64,000 bases of DNA from Oryzias latipes. Its lineage: Eukaryota > Chordata > Actinopteri > Beloniformes > Adrianichthyidae. Position 1 is the first letter of the stretch; each line of letters begins with the position of its first letter. The notes below the pieces were generated by a model that was not told the origin of the DNA, ran no database searches, and was given only the letters and a program-made list of their open reading frames with translations. The stretch covers positions 2,634,740 through 2,698,739 of the forward strand of contig NC_019859.2 in assembly GCF_002234675.1 (NCBI RefSeq). The letters are read 5' to 3'. This document shows positions 15,204 through 25,574 of this stretch, one piece after another. The translations under genes and the position numbers were made by a program.

Positions 15204-17680
15204 ATGCTTTTATTTGGGTTGGGTTGAGGGGAAGCAAAAGCCTCTGAGATTTGTCACCAGTCAGTGCGATACATGCAAAAAGCGCGCTTGGCTGGTGACA
15301 AACGTTCTGTCTGCAGAACCGCCACAAAAACCTGTTTGTATCATTTCTTTATTTAAAATCCTGTTTTCAGGAACGGTTCAAGCTCTAAGAGCAAAAACAG
15401 CCTTTGTTTGTTTTGCATCTGCCTCCATTAGGTTGGACTAGGTTTAAAAAAGGAGTTTCATTTGAATCAAATCACGGAGAAATAGGCATGTAACGATGCA
15501 TTTTAACAACAATTTGATTCATATCATAATCCGTGGCTGACGAGACGATTCATAGTCCATTTCGGTTCATTTTAAACGATCGATTGACGGATCCAAAACG
15601 GATCCAGAGCTTCTTTAGCTAAAGCTTGAAGCAGTGGGAGTCAGAGAGAAACACCTGGAACGGATTCTGAACAGGTGAAGTTTTAAAATAAATATGTGTC
15701 CAAACAAACAAGTAAATGAGAATGAATGTTAGTTTTCTTTGGAGGAATTCATAATTTTATAAATGAAAATTTCACCTTTGTTCAGTGTAAATTGCAAGTT
15801 ATTCAAAAGCTGTTTTAAGAACCAAGAAGAAGAAAGTTTTAGAGTAAAAATGTGACAACAGCTGGAATGAAGTACTGACATCCCGCCACTATAATTTCTT
15901 AACCAAGTAATTAATCAAACATCAGTGGATCCAGCATTTCATGTATGTATTAGTGCAAACTAGGGTTGGGCGATGTCCCCTAATTTGGCCGTTGACGATG
16001 TTTTCTGTCAACCATCGGGATGGACGATGACATCGTCGGGGGGGGGGGGGGGGGTATTTTTACATTTTTCGTTCTTATATAACTGCTATTCGTTATTTTG
16101 CTTTTTTCATTTTATTTCCCAACTAATGGTTAATCCGCGATGATCCAGTATAAACTGAGGGAAGTGACTTTAACAGAAAAAGTAACAAGCAAAATAGAAA
16201 AGTAGTCCGCTCCCGCACTTAACTAGCGAAGTGGACCGGCGGAGGGCGGATTTACAGCTTTATGTTTGATGGGAAGGGGGGGGGGGGGGTACATGAGCGG
16301 TATGTGTGGGAGATTTAAGACTGCGATCCGTCCCGCAGCCCCAAAGCTAATGTTGTTAGCCCGTGTGTTAGCATACTGCTAATCCTGGCTACGTTCAGAA
16401 AAAGCACTGACCACACGGATTAAAATTCAAATGATGAGCGAACAGGTGTTTCATAATAACCGTAACATTATTAAAAGCACGTTTAGAAGATCGTCTCGTA
16501 TTTTACCGAGCTGACATGTCAATGTAAATAGCCGCTCGGCGCTGTTATCGTTTTGTATTGAATTGTTACCTTCAATAAAGTTTGGAAAAAAAGCCGCTCG
16601 GCGGAAGTTGTATCCTCTTCCGGTTTTCAAACTGCGCATGTGCGAATTCTGCGCGTGTGCGAATGATTTATTCCGACCGGAATTGTGACCTTAGTGAACG
16701 TTTTTATATTCTGAAAACATTTTTCTGGGCCCATGTACACGGTTGGATTCTAATCCGACCATTGATCCCATCAGGATATTTTGTACATGTAACCGCGGCT
16801 TATGGTGTCGACGCGCATCGTGGCGGGGGCGTGGCATCACGATGGTGGTCTCTCCATCGGGATGTCAGTCATCCATCACGATGGACGATCATCGTCCATC
16901 GGCACAACCCTAGTGCAAACATGTCTACTTATGATTAGGAGCAGCAATTATAATGTCAGGCAGATGACAGAGTTTACTTATTTATTTTCAAATCTATTTA
17001 TGAATAGAATAGATTTGTTGTATCTTTGTATTTTTATTTTTTCTCTCCTGTATTTGAAGTTGAAATAGCTTGAAATGAATCAAACTTGATGATTGTGCCT
17101 GAGGACACAAGACGTCATGTTTTAACCCGGGCAGGGACCCAATCTTTGCTGCTAACTTCCTGTTGACAGAATAGTCCACTGCTGCAGAAGGACGGGGGAC
17201 GACAAAACACTAACCCATTAAACCGTTTATTTTTATTATTATAATTATGTAACACATCTAAGAAAAATTGGACGTGTAAATTATTTTGGCCCTTTTTTAT
17301 TAGGTGTTCTGCTTGGGGCCCCCGACACTTTGGGCTCTGATAATGAGAAGGTTCAGTCTGAGCGTGTTGGTCTCCTCCGTGTCCAGGTCAGGCAGTTACG
17401 AGGGCAGAAGGCGGCGCCCGGCGGAGGAGGGAACTTCGACCTGTGCTTGACCAGCCCCGCCTCCGCTGAAGGCGACTTCATCAGCTCGGATGAGGACCTG
17501 CTCCCCAGCCCCCTGCCCGCCACCGCCCTGTACCCCGCCCTGACCGGCTCCTGTCACCCGCCCCCCCACCTGGACAGCGAGGGCAGCACCGACAGCGAGG
17601 CGGAGGAGCGGGCGCAGAGTCGTCCGGACGCGCCGCAGCTCTACGGCGCCATCGTTTGCGCCGAAGGTCTGGATAACTGA
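457..17680 (+). CDS. evi5l: EVI5-like TBC-domain Rab GTPase-activating protein
   Basis: Coding exons: 457-692, 1303-1492, 1788-2012, 2584-2658, 2805-2930, 3057-3200, 3266-3355, 4735-4832, 4951-5011, 5086-5139, 5404-5436, 7133-7273, 8576-8692, 10900-11040, 11115-11291, 11378-11524, 11714-11809, 11901-11996, 17387-17680. All have GT-AG borders and the phases close, giving about 846 residues (human EVI5L is about 800). The acidic start region carries the family signature SENLSPDELELLAKLEEQNR. The TBC domain lies at about residues 146-331 and has both catalytic fingers: IRRDIAR (arginine near 193) and YCQG (glutamine near 230). A coiled coil follows at about 395-750, and the protein ends in EGLDN like its mammalian counterpart. 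Known for the family: it stimulates GTP hydrolysis on Rabs in membrane traffic and cilium control. The ATG at 457 has a good context (CACCATG). Exon 12 joins exon 13 without the few extra residues seen in human, so a micro-exon could be missed. The last intron (11997-17386) is full of repeats. The EVI5L assignment over EVI5 rests on the N- and C-terminal motifs. Confidence 0.95.
3690..4505 (+). repeat. Dispersed repeat A, copy 1 (intron 7 of evi5l)
   Basis: About 800 bp with clear similarity to 23812-24490. Shared landmarks in the same order include a C-run followed by GATGACATCAC, AATGGGGCCAAAA, ATTATTATGGGATGG, a GTGGGCGGGGTT block, GGTTGCTATGGAGATAAAACC and CAGCTCTGACC. No long open frame is shared and no terminal repeats are visible. 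Class unknown. Confidence 0.7.
7345..7620 (+). repeat. Retroposon-tail-like repeat, copy 1 (intron 12 of evi5l)
   Basis: It shares with 13600-13840 the ordered blocks TCTGGYCCAACA, ATCAATATCAATAAAGTTT-like sequence, GAAGACTMATAA, and a final block around CAGCTGTTGGA. It resembles the 3' tail of a non-LTR retroelement, but there is no coding part. The order of the blocks is seen directly; the class is inferred. Confidence 0.5.
9044..9824. mobile_element. Non-autonomous hAT-type transposon, 765 bp
   Basis: The element spans 9052-9816. It begins CAGTGTTTTTCAACC and ends in GGTTGAAAAACACTG, perfect 15-bp terminal inverted repeats. It is flanked by 8-bp target duplications ATATATAG (9044-9051) and ATATATCG (9817-9824), one mismatch apart. 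An 8-bp duplication with CAG-type ends is the hallmark of the hAT superfamily. No transposase frame lies inside, so it would need a transposase from elsewhere. It sits in intron 13 of evi5l. Confidence 0.85.
10130..10520 (+). repeat. Dispersed repeat B, copy 1
   Basis: One of four related stretches in the window (others: 41819-42108, 52430-52600, and 61285-61545 reversed). Shared blocks are AGCTTACAGCCCC, GATTCCAGYTCARACGAGGAAAAC, a GGATCTA block, GTCTGCTCCTGATYCACAA and AAATACTCAGAAATGCAATTT. No transposase is seen. It lies in intron 13 of evi5l. Confidence 0.7.
12950..13850 (+). repeat. GC-rich retroposon-like segment with tail, copy 2
   Basis: A strongly GC-rich block (12960-13320) is followed by an AT-rich part and then by the tail shared with 7345-7620. 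The tail holds GTCTGGTCCAACACC, GATTGAGATTAATAAAGTTT and CCCAGCTGTTGGACAGGA. The change of base composition inside one intron and the shared tail suggest the 3' end of a non-LTR retroelement. Open frames here are compositional (Gly/Pro/Arg-rich) and I do not treat them as genes. Confidence 0.45.
13880..13990 (-). repeat. Dispersed repeat C fragment
   Basis: Read on the minus strand, it matches the sequence on both sides of the piggyBac-like MITE at 39583-39797: AGGGACGT, AAAATGGAACGTACCAT, CGTGCAT, TGGTAAGCGTA. This copy lacks the MITE and so serves as an empty-site reference. Confidence 0.6.
15153..15201. repeat. (CA)n microsatellite, about 24 units
   Basis: An uninterrupted CA dinucleotide run of about 48 bp in the last intron of evi5l. 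No function is implied. Confidence 0.97.
15953..16920. mobile_element. Non-autonomous hAT-type transposon, 952 bp
   Basis: The element spans 15961-16912. Its ends are TAGGGTTG and CAACCCTA, a perfect inverted pair, flanked by an exact 8-bp duplication GTGCAAAC at 15953-15960 and 16913-16920. The subterminal regions are rich in the inverted words CGATG and CATCG, possibly transposase-binding motifs. Two long G-runs (about 16038-16052 and 16276-16289) interrupt it. No transposase frame is readable. It lies in the last intron of evi5l. Confidence 0.88.
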
Positions 17681-18989
17681 GGTTTACTTTGTAAAATCTG
17701 TTTCCAGGTGAGACTCCAGCGGACTGAAGAGCCACAGCTGCTCGTTTTGACTAGTTAGCTCCTCCTCCTGTTTACCGTCATGCAGACGTGGACCTCCTCC
17801 GATCTTCTGCCCCCAACCCACAAAAAAAACCAACACATTCCTCTTGTTTGTGTGCCAGAAACAACACATCAGAATCATATCCCTCCAATATGAACATGTG
17901 ACCCACGTTTAAGAAAGAACTGATCCAGATCTGCCCCCCCTGGACCTGAAACCGGAGCGCTTTCAAGGAGTGACAGACGGGCATCACACCGCCCTGAAAG
18001 ACCTCCCGCCACAACATTCAGTGTTAAATTCATCCTCCTGTCCCTCAGTGGGGAGAATAAGCTCCGCCCTCTTTGCCTTGGAGAAAAAAACCAACACGCC
18101 AGTGGAGCAACATCTGCATCCAGCTGTGTGGACGTCACAAGATGGCCTTCGTGGACCAACCACGAACATGTGGAAGAGTTGGGTTGGTAGGCTTTCAGAA
18201 GAAGGTAAATGTTGCCAAATCTTGTCTTTCGTTCCTCAATTATTTATGTTTTGTGTTTTATTTTGATACGATGGAACATTTTTATAAATCCACATGAAGT
18301 TAGAGGTTTAGAAAAACCAACAGAGGCCAAAATATTCTGTCCTTTGTGCCAACGAGTCACTGAGTGTTACAGACCAGAAAATGTGCTGCTATGATTTTCC
18401 CCTTCTGCATTTTAGTGGGTTTTTCCTGAGGAGAACACTTCAGAATTCCCGCCCTTCTTATCATTTTCTCGATCACTTTGACTCTCTCTCACATTTTAAT
18501 GAGAAATCGGTGGAGAATTTTCCGCTTTTCACTGCTACTAAAATGGAAAGACGGATTGTCAGGGAAGCTACGGCGTTAGCTTGGCTAAACTAAATTTGTT
18601 CTCTGGTTTTTGTAAAACTGTTTTGTTAACCTAAAAACAAAATATGGATAATAACCAAAAACAGTTGGTTGCTTCCTTAGCATCTGTTAGCTTGTATTTG
18701 CTGGCAAGCTAATTTAAATTAATCAATTAATTATACTAAACAAAATGTCTGAGGTTTTTTGCTGTATTTCCTCAAAGGTTAATGTATTTTTATCTTTTGG
18801 GTATTTTTATTATCTTCACACAAAAAAATGTTTTGTTTTTTTTCTCGTACTTGGTTTTTGCACAATCTAGTTAGTTTCTGTTTCCTGTCAGATTTAAGGC
18901 TAAATCCTTTTCGGATTTTAGCTTAACATCCAGTTTTTCAGTTATAAAAAGGCAAAGAAAGAAAAATAAAACCAAACATGCCAACAGAA
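17681..18989 (+). other. evi5l 3' UTR and intergenic sequence
   Basis: This follows the evi5l stop. It must hold the 3' UTR, but no single polyadenylation signal stands out. Short open frames on both strands show no family resemblance, and I see no further gene. Confidence 0.5.
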
Positions 18990-19464
18990 CCAATGACTGT
19001 ATATGGGAGCTGGACTGAGTGGCTCCGCCCTCCAGGTGTTACAAACAGGAAGGACCCGCTGGCTCCAAGGAGCCAAAATCCCATCTAGAGAAACAAACAG
19101 CTGTTACCGGGTCATTCTTTTGGTCAGAATGACCATTCTTTCTTTTTCCTCATTTTTCTGTAGTTTGCAGTTGCAAACTGACCAATCAGATGCCTCGATT
19201 AAAAGTAGGTGGAGCCTGCTGGCCCCCAGGCTAAACATTTGACATTAGCCATGTAGACCGCCTTTAAGTTTGAGGGGTGTGGCCGTCCAACAAGCTCACT
19301 CCTGATTGGCAAGAGTGGTTGCCATGGAAACATTGACGAACTGGGCGTTGCCTACAGGCTCCGACAAGGTGACCGGTTGGTGACAGAATCGACTTAATTT
19401 TGTATGAAGTAAAGCACGAGTTACGTCACACTAACTCAGTCCAGTTCTCGGATACAGTCAATGG
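18990..19464. mobile_element. MITE family D, copy 1, with terminal inverted repeats
   Basis: The left end, CCAATGACTGTATATGGGAG followed by CTGGACTGAGT, pairs with the right end, ACTCAGTCCAG through GATACAGTCAATGG, as imperfect inverted repeats of about 30 bp. A related copy lies at 37496-38087 and a right-end fragment at 29486-29545. It has no coding content; superfamily uncertain. Confidence 0.75.
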
Positions 19465-19933
19465 TTGGAACTAATAGTTATTGTGGTGCAATATTGGATC
19501 ATTTCCTACGGATGTGAATAAAAAACTGAATGATGGCACAACAGTTTTTCTCCATTGGTTTGGCTCATTTCTTGAAACAGAAATTACTCTCAAAATAATA
19601 TGGACAAACCTCCAAACCACTTGGCAATTGTTCCCAACAGAATGGAATTTCTCACTAATTTCATCAAATTGCAAATGTCTCAGTACATCTTTGCAGTTGA
19701 TTAAGTACAGGTAGCCTTCATTTAGCACAATTTCCAAGTGAAGATCCTGTTGATTTAAACTGATTGTTGATTCTCAGTCTAATGGTTGTTCGCTCCAAAA
19801 TGAGTCAGCATCATTTCATTGTGTAAATCATCACAATAGTCTGTTCAATTGTCAAAATCAGTCAAGAACATAATACCATGAATACAAAATAGGAATCCCT
19901 TGGAACATTTGATACATTTATTATTATTTTGAT

Positions 19934-20690
19934 TTGATCCCTGAAACTGAGAGATCTCGTAGGGCCTCACCTACCACTATATGTTATTCTATGGGACAAT
20001 GTGAATTTCCACCGTGGCTCATCAGGGCCTGGTTCACTACTCATCCAAGGATGGTTATAGTGTTCCTACCCCCTTACTCTCCTTTCCTCAATCCTATTCA
20101 ATTTTATATGTATAGCCCAAATTCACAACAACAGTCGACTTGATGGGCTTCGTATAGGTAATTGAAAAGGTGAAACATGAACTCAAAAGGATCATGAATA
20201 CAAAGAGTTCAATAGGAAAATACTAAAATGAACTAACAAACTGACTAAGCTATACTGGCATCCCTGCCCTTAGACCCCCCCCTTGGTGGTAAGGAAAAAC
20301 TCCTAAAAAAAACGGATTCCGGAAAAAACAAAGAAACCTCAGGGGTGCCCACATGAAGGAGGGATCCTCCCCCAGGACGGACAGGCGATTTACCAGAACT
20401 CTTAGAGAAGAATTAATTTATCTAACTCTACAACTACATATATAAAGTTCAGCAGACGAGCTTCATCCAGCCGTGGTTGGGGGGACAGTCAGGGGCTCAA
20501 TCCTATTGAGGAGCTTTTCTCCGCTTGGAGGTGGAGAGTGTCTGAGCATCAGGCCCAAGATCAGAGGTCCCCTCCATGCAATGGATGCTGCGTGTGAGGA
20601 TATTACAGGAGATCAGTGCAGGGATGGTTGAGACATGCACGCCGTTTCTTTACCTTGTTGCATCAGAAGGGAGAATAAACGCTGTGATGT
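19934..20690 (+). pseudogene. IS630/Tc1-type transposase remnant
   Basis: The stretch before the insertion ends in HPRMVIVFLPPYSPFLNPI, the diagnostic C-terminal block of the DDE transposases of this superfamily. After the insertion the frame resumes as EELFSAWRWRVSEHQAQDQR, then a frameshift follows and the next recognisable words (AMDAACEDITGDQC) are in another frame. The 5' part is also eroded. It is therefore inactive twice over, by point decay and by the 397-bp insertion. Confidence 0.8.
20087..20507 (+). mobile_element. Fish dispersed repeat E nested in a transposase, with 12-bp duplication
   Basis: The inserted sequence (20099-20495, 397 bp) starts CAATTTTATATGTATAGCCC and contains AACAACAGTCGACTTGATGG, GGTAAGGAAAAACTCC and AGGACGGACAGGCG. 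This block order is widespread in teleost genomes. It is flanked by an exact 12-bp duplication CTCAATCCTATT (20087-20098 and 20496-20507). The long duplication suggests target-primed insertion, though there is no A-tail. A reversed fragment of the same family lies at 43700-43762. Confidence 0.82.
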
Positions 20691-21604
20691 GGACGAGAAT
20701 CTGTGGCTAGACAGACAGACAGCAGGGTGAGGACGATGGCCAGGAGAGGGAGGGCGAGGACAGCGACCAGTGAAGAACTGTTAGTTGTGAAACTCAAGCA
20801 TTATTTACAGAACTGTAGGCTGCATATCATTGTATACATTTTCTTTTTACTCTGATGTATGAAAGTTACTTTATGTGTGTGAATGATAATGGTTACAATT
20901 TCCTTGGCAGTATGAGTGCAATGTGTGCTGTTAAACCTAAGAGGTTACTCTCACCCTAAAATCCTTTTTCTTTTTCTCAGTTTTATACAAAATTGTATTC
21001 TGTTAGCTATACAAAAACAGTACAGTAACCATTGTCAATGATGGACTGAGCTAAGACTGATTGGTGGACATGAGGGACATTTCATTTTTTATATCAGATT
21101 TTGTAAGTGAGCTATTGTGTTGTGCTGAACTGTAACAGACTGTTTTGCCAAATGATAAGAATTAGAATTTTTGAGAATGTTCTGTATCAAGAAATGAGCC
21201 AAACCAATGGATAAAAACTTTAATCTGCTTTTAAAAATCTGCATTCATGCAGAACTGTGAGATCTATAGCATATCTAAAGCGAATTCACCGTCTGCCTCT
21301 TGTTAGCGAGGAGCATTAACAGTTGATCCATCAGGGTTTCACATTCAGAACGTCTTTTCTATTTTATGCACTACAGAAACAGAGAATCTCTGCTTTATGT
21401 TATACCAGCTCATCGGGTCGAACTGGAAATCCTTAAAAAGGCGTTGAAAGGGGGGGCGTGCTCTGAGTGCAATACTTTGAAACGACTATTTATTTACAGA
21501 TTTTCCTCTTAATTAACAGAAAAAAACGTTTTAGCTTGAAGCAAAACTCGTTTGTTTCATATTCATCTGTTGAAAAACAGATTTTTCTGAAAGCTCAGTT
21601 CTTA

Positions 21605-21955
21605 GAAGCCCGGCGGGGCATCGACAGGTGTCAGGGGGGCATTGACAGGTGTCAGGGGGGCATCGACAGGTGTCAGGGGGGCATCGACAGGTGTCAGGGG
21701 GGCATCGACAGGTGTCAGGGGGGGATCAACAGGTGTCATGGGGGCCTCAACAGGTGTCATGGAGGCATCGACAGGTGTCAGGGGGGCATCGACAGGTGTC
21801 AGGGGGGCATCGACAGGTGTCAGGGGGGCATCGACAGGTGTCAGGGGGGGATCAACAGGTGTCAGGGGGGCATCGACAGGTGTCATGGGGGCCTCAACAG
21901 GTGTCAGGGGGGCATCGACAGGTGTCATGGGGGCATCAACAGGTGTCAGGGGGGC
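21605..21955 (+). repeat. 21-bp minisatellite, about 16-17 units
   Basis: Tandem copies of a 21-bp unit (consensus CATCGACAGGTGTCAGGGGG plus G) with a few variants (CATTGAC, GATCAAC, CCTCAAC, TCATGGGGG). Because the period is a multiple of three, all frames stay open on one or both strands, which gives false Gly/Gln- or Pro/Val-rich open frames. I see no start, splice or family context to make it coding. Confidence 0.95.
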
Positions 21956-22225
21956 ATCATGAGCCCATGGGGGCATCATGAGCCCATCATGAGCCCATGG
22001 GGGCATCATGAGCCCATGGGCTCATGATGACCCCATGGAGGCATCATGAGCCCATGGAGGCATCATGAGCCCATGGAGGCATCATGAGCCCATGGGGGCA
22101 TCATGAGCCCATGGGGTCATCATGAGCCCATGGGCTCATGATGACCCCATGGAGGCATCATGAGCCCATGGAGGCATCATGAGCCCATGGGCTCATGATG
22201 ACCCCATGGAGGCATCATGAGCCCG
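21956..22225. repeat. 19-bp minisatellite with palindromic turns
   Basis: Tandem copies of about 19 bp (CATCATGAGCCCATGGAGG) abut the 21-bp array directly. At three places the unit reverses orientation, making perfect palindromes: 22004-22029 (26 bp), 22109-22152 (44 bp) and 22175-22200 (26 bp), each centred on CCCATGGG. Such a structure could extrude hairpins. Confidence 0.92.
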
Positions 22226-23811
22226 TCTGCAAGAACAAAACGAGCTTTTGGTTGAAATCTTCCAAATCAGTGGCTTTGAGGCAGAATGGCGTTCAGAAAC
22301 ATGAGGTTCTGCGTTGTCATGTAGGTGATGACAGGCGGGGAAGTTTCCTTCTGACAAACACGGATCTTCTAGAAAACCTAAAAAGAGGACGTTGGCTTTG
22401 ACATCAGTGATGCAATTAACAGCTTTTTGGTGGCAACACCTGAATGAAGCAACTCAAATCTCAGTACTGGAATCAGTGTCAAAGGATTCGACAGATGTTT
22501 AGATTACAGCCTCTTCATTATATGCATTTATTTACCTGTGAAAAGTTTAAATGAAGTAAAAAGTGATGCTCTACTTATCCTTGAATTGAGTTCTCTTAGA
22601 ATGTTGATTAAAGACTTTTTATTTATAGTAAAGACAATAAATACATTTGTGTATCAACATGGTTTACAAATCTCCCAGCAGCCTCTTTGTACGGAGCGAC
22701 ATAAATACTAACCGTTTTCAGCATCAGACTTTAAAAATATTGTGTTAAAAAATGATTTTGCAATTGAAACTGAAATTATTTTAAATTTTAAACTCAAAAA
22801 GATGTGCAAAACAAAACAATTTTACTCATGAAAATTAAAAATATTAGCCAAAAAAATGTTAATGGAGAGAAATTCTCTGTTCTGCGCTCGAAACAGGGCG
22901 GGGCGCCGCATTACAAAGCAGCCGCCAACGCCAGCCAATCACAGACATGGCCATGAAGGTTGATGCTGATTGGTCAGACAGTCTTCCAATCAGAGAATTT
23001 CTTTGTTTCGATTGCACGTATCGCTCAGTTTCGAGAGTAAAGTCATTTTTTGAGCACACAAAAAGTTTACGCTCAAAAGTGTGCGTTCCGCTTGGAAGAA
23101 CGGCACAAAATCTGCGCCGTATCTTTCGTCTTTTTTCCTGCAGACATATCTTCAAAGATACACTAAAGATACACTTTTAAATTTTGCGATCAACTTCCGC
23201 GTTGAATCCAACTGATAATTGAAAGCCTTTGACTCAGACGTTGATTTTTAGTTCAAGTTGAATTAAGAAAGTTGTGTGTACGAAGCTTTTACTCTGAAAT
23301 GAGTCAAATTCGAAGCCATTTCCTGTCAACTCGTGTGGACACTGCTGGTCAGCGATGGTGCTCCTCCTTCCCCCACAAACTGTACCGACTGTGAAGAACC
23401 ATTGTCCGTTTAGTCTGTGACATACGGTAGCATCCATCTTTAGGGCGTTTTTTTGTTTGTTAAGCGTGTTTGGCTCCGACCCGAGGTAAAGAATCGTCTT
23501 TGGAGCAGCGGTTCGCACCGGTCGTGACGTTCAATAGCGCCGTCATTCCACACGGATCGTCCTGAAACTCAAAGTTCCCATCATTCATGTGCTGTATGTG
23601 ATACCTGATCACCCCCCCAACCCCCCTCCTCTCATGCGGTTCAACCAGTGTTGTCATAAATATTATACGACAGTAAAACTATATGATGGGGATAAATACA
23701 TTTCAGTGTTCTGTATCCTATGAATGGTACAAAATAAACTTTGACATTGCACCTTTGCACGCTGTGATTGATTTTTTTTTTTTGTGATTTTGTTATTATT
23801 ATTATTATTAT
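22226..23811. other. Intergenic, no gene seen
   Basis: AT-rich sequence with several short open frames on both strands, none with a recognisable domain, splice context or conserved motif. I see nothing functional in it. Confidence 0.5.
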
Positions 23812-24490
23812 GTTGTGAACGACCCCCTCCCCCCAACACTGATGACATCACGGCGGGAGGAACCGGTCCAAAAAAAGAGAATGGGGCCAAAAATCTGCTC
23901 AAAAAATATTTCAAAATAAAGCAGCAAAACCAAAACACACAAGTCTGGGATATCTAAGGGAAATTATTATGGGATGGCCACAGGACCTACGGCTTTGTGA
24001 CATTTTGACGATTTCATTTTCACACAATGTGGGGGGGGGGGTTGTTTGAGCGATCTTGACAAAATGTGTACAAATGTCTACAATAAGTGTACAGTCGAAA
24101 CCAAAGCATCGCTGACCTTTGACCTCAGGGGAAAGTGAATGGCGTTGGCGTGGCGAGCTCGCAAAAGTGGCGTTTTTCTGTTGTTCGCACAATTTTACTG
24201 GAATATTGTGTCAATCTAAAAAAGATAAAAGTCGCTTGCCTGGCTGTCATACAAAAGGAGCATTATAGGAATGTGGGCGGGGTTAACAAAGACTTCCGTT
24301 GCCAAGGAAATCCTCAATTTACTTTTGCCGATTCTTCTAAAAAATGACGTAGACGTGTCCGTCACCCACAGGCAACCCAAAAATGAAATGGTTGCTATGG
24401 AGATAAAACCAAAAGAATCTGTTTTTTTTGTTACATGGCGCACAGCTCTGACCAGGGGGGAGGAGGGGCTGTAGCAGCCAGTGATGCCAG
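23812..24490 (+). repeat. Dispersed repeat A, copy 2
   Basis: Same block order as 3690-4505: C-run, GATGACATCAC, AATGGGGCCAAAA, ATTATTATGGGATGGCCACA, CACACAATGTGGGGG, GTGGGCGGGGTTAACAAAGA, GGTTGCTATGGAGATAAAACC, CAGCTCTGACCAGG. Same orientation, about 20 kb apart. Confidence 0.7.
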
Positions 24491-24879
24491 GTCGACGGGG
24501 GGGGGGGGGCTTTAATTAGACCACATCAGTACAGCTGCTCATCACTTCTAGCTTCTACTTCATGGAAATGGGTGATGGTTTGACTCCACCACTCGGGGGG
24601 GCTTTGTTCTATTCTTACTCGTCAGGTGGTATTTCTCATTTCCTGTTCTCGACGGCCTCGATGAAACTCTCTTGATTGGCGTTTGCAGTTGGTGAGGAAG
24701 GGTCCCGAAGATGTTTGTACACATTTGAACGGGCTGTAAATGTTTGGAGGACCCACCTCCCTGCGGCGAAGGTACCTCCACTCATCAGACCGTCTGGTTT
24801 GGGGTCAAAGGTCGCCCACTCTAGGTGGACCCTTTTCGTGCAGGTTGAAGTTCAGGCTTCCAGTTCCCGGTGCTGCTCT

Positions 24880-24905
24880 TCCTCCTCCTCCTCCTCCTCC
24901 TCTCC
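24880..24905. repeat. (TCC)n microsatellite
   Basis: Short run of CTC/TCC triplets. No function implied. Confidence 0.9.
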
Positions 24906-25281
24906 ATAAAGTCTTTATGATGTGAGTTTGCTTGCTTTGCACGTTTTGAGTAATCATCAGGTTTTGGGGAGCTTCATAAATGTGTAAACTAAAAGGAGCT
25001 GCAGAAGTTTCCCACAGTCATGTGTAACCCGTGTGGTTATCGCCGTCGCTGCTGATGAAACTGCATCAGGTTCTCTCAGACGCTCTTTCCTTGCAGACGT
25101 GCAGCTCTGTAGAATTCACGAACACCTTTATTTCCCAAAACCTTCCCCCCGTGCCGCTTTGACCCCATCTTCTCCCAGGTTTTGCTGCAGACCTGAAATC
25201 CATTCATGGTCAAGCTTTTGTGATGAAGGAAACCTGCAACAACTTTGATCCTCATCCAAAACTATTCTTGGAAACATGAAC

Positions 25282-25329
25282 GCTGCTGCTGCTGCTGCAG
25301 CTGCTGCTGCTGCTGCTGCTGCTGCTGCA

Positions 25330-25365
<36 letters not shown>
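25282..25365. repeat. CTG/CAG trinucleotide repeat, about 28 triplets
   Basis: A near-pure (CTG)n tract with two CAG interruptions (GCTGCAGCTG). It reads as poly-Ala, poly-Leu/Gln or poly-Cys depending on frame and strand. It lies about 2.2 kb upstream of the gfi1-like start, close to a possible non-coding first exon (about 25575-25690). Confidence 0.95.
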
Positions 25366-25367
<2 letters not shown>

Positions 25368-25574
25368 TCCTGAGGTAACAGCAGCATGTCAACACAGAGT
25401 GTCGACACTCGGAGTGGAAGTTTCAGCACAGCTCCTCCACTTCCTCGTCGGTGGAGTTCTTCCCTCGACCCGGCTGGGGAGTGGGATCCACGCTCCGCTC
25501 TGCCTGAAGGGAGCAGGAAAAGGCTGCGCCGCTGCAGAGCGGCGGTCGGGGTTGTGAGTGAGGAAGCTGTGTGG

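Larger units (their letters stand above)
19542..21219 (+). mobile_element. IS630/Tc1-type transposon, disrupted
   Basis: Inverted repeats of about 40 bp bound it. The left arm starts CAGTTTTTCTCCATTGGTTT and continues GGCTCATTTCTTGA; the right arm ends TCAAGAAATGAGCC through AAACCAATGGATAAAAACT. Inside is a decayed transposase (see 19934-20690), itself split by a second element at 20099-20495. Without that insertion the transposon would be about 1.27 kb. Terminal CAGT and the transposase family fit the Tc1/mariner/IS630 superfamily; the flanking TA duplication is eroded. Confidence 0.8.

Noticed and set aside
21467-22027. Long open frames in several frames across the minisatellites, looking like Pro/Val- or Gly/Gln-rich proteins
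   Set aside because: A 21-bp unit keeps any stop-free frame open. All frames are open alike, and there is no start context, splice site or family match.
21605-22225. A CRISPR-like array
   Set aside because: The units are directly adjacent with no unique spacers, and the window is a vertebrate genome.
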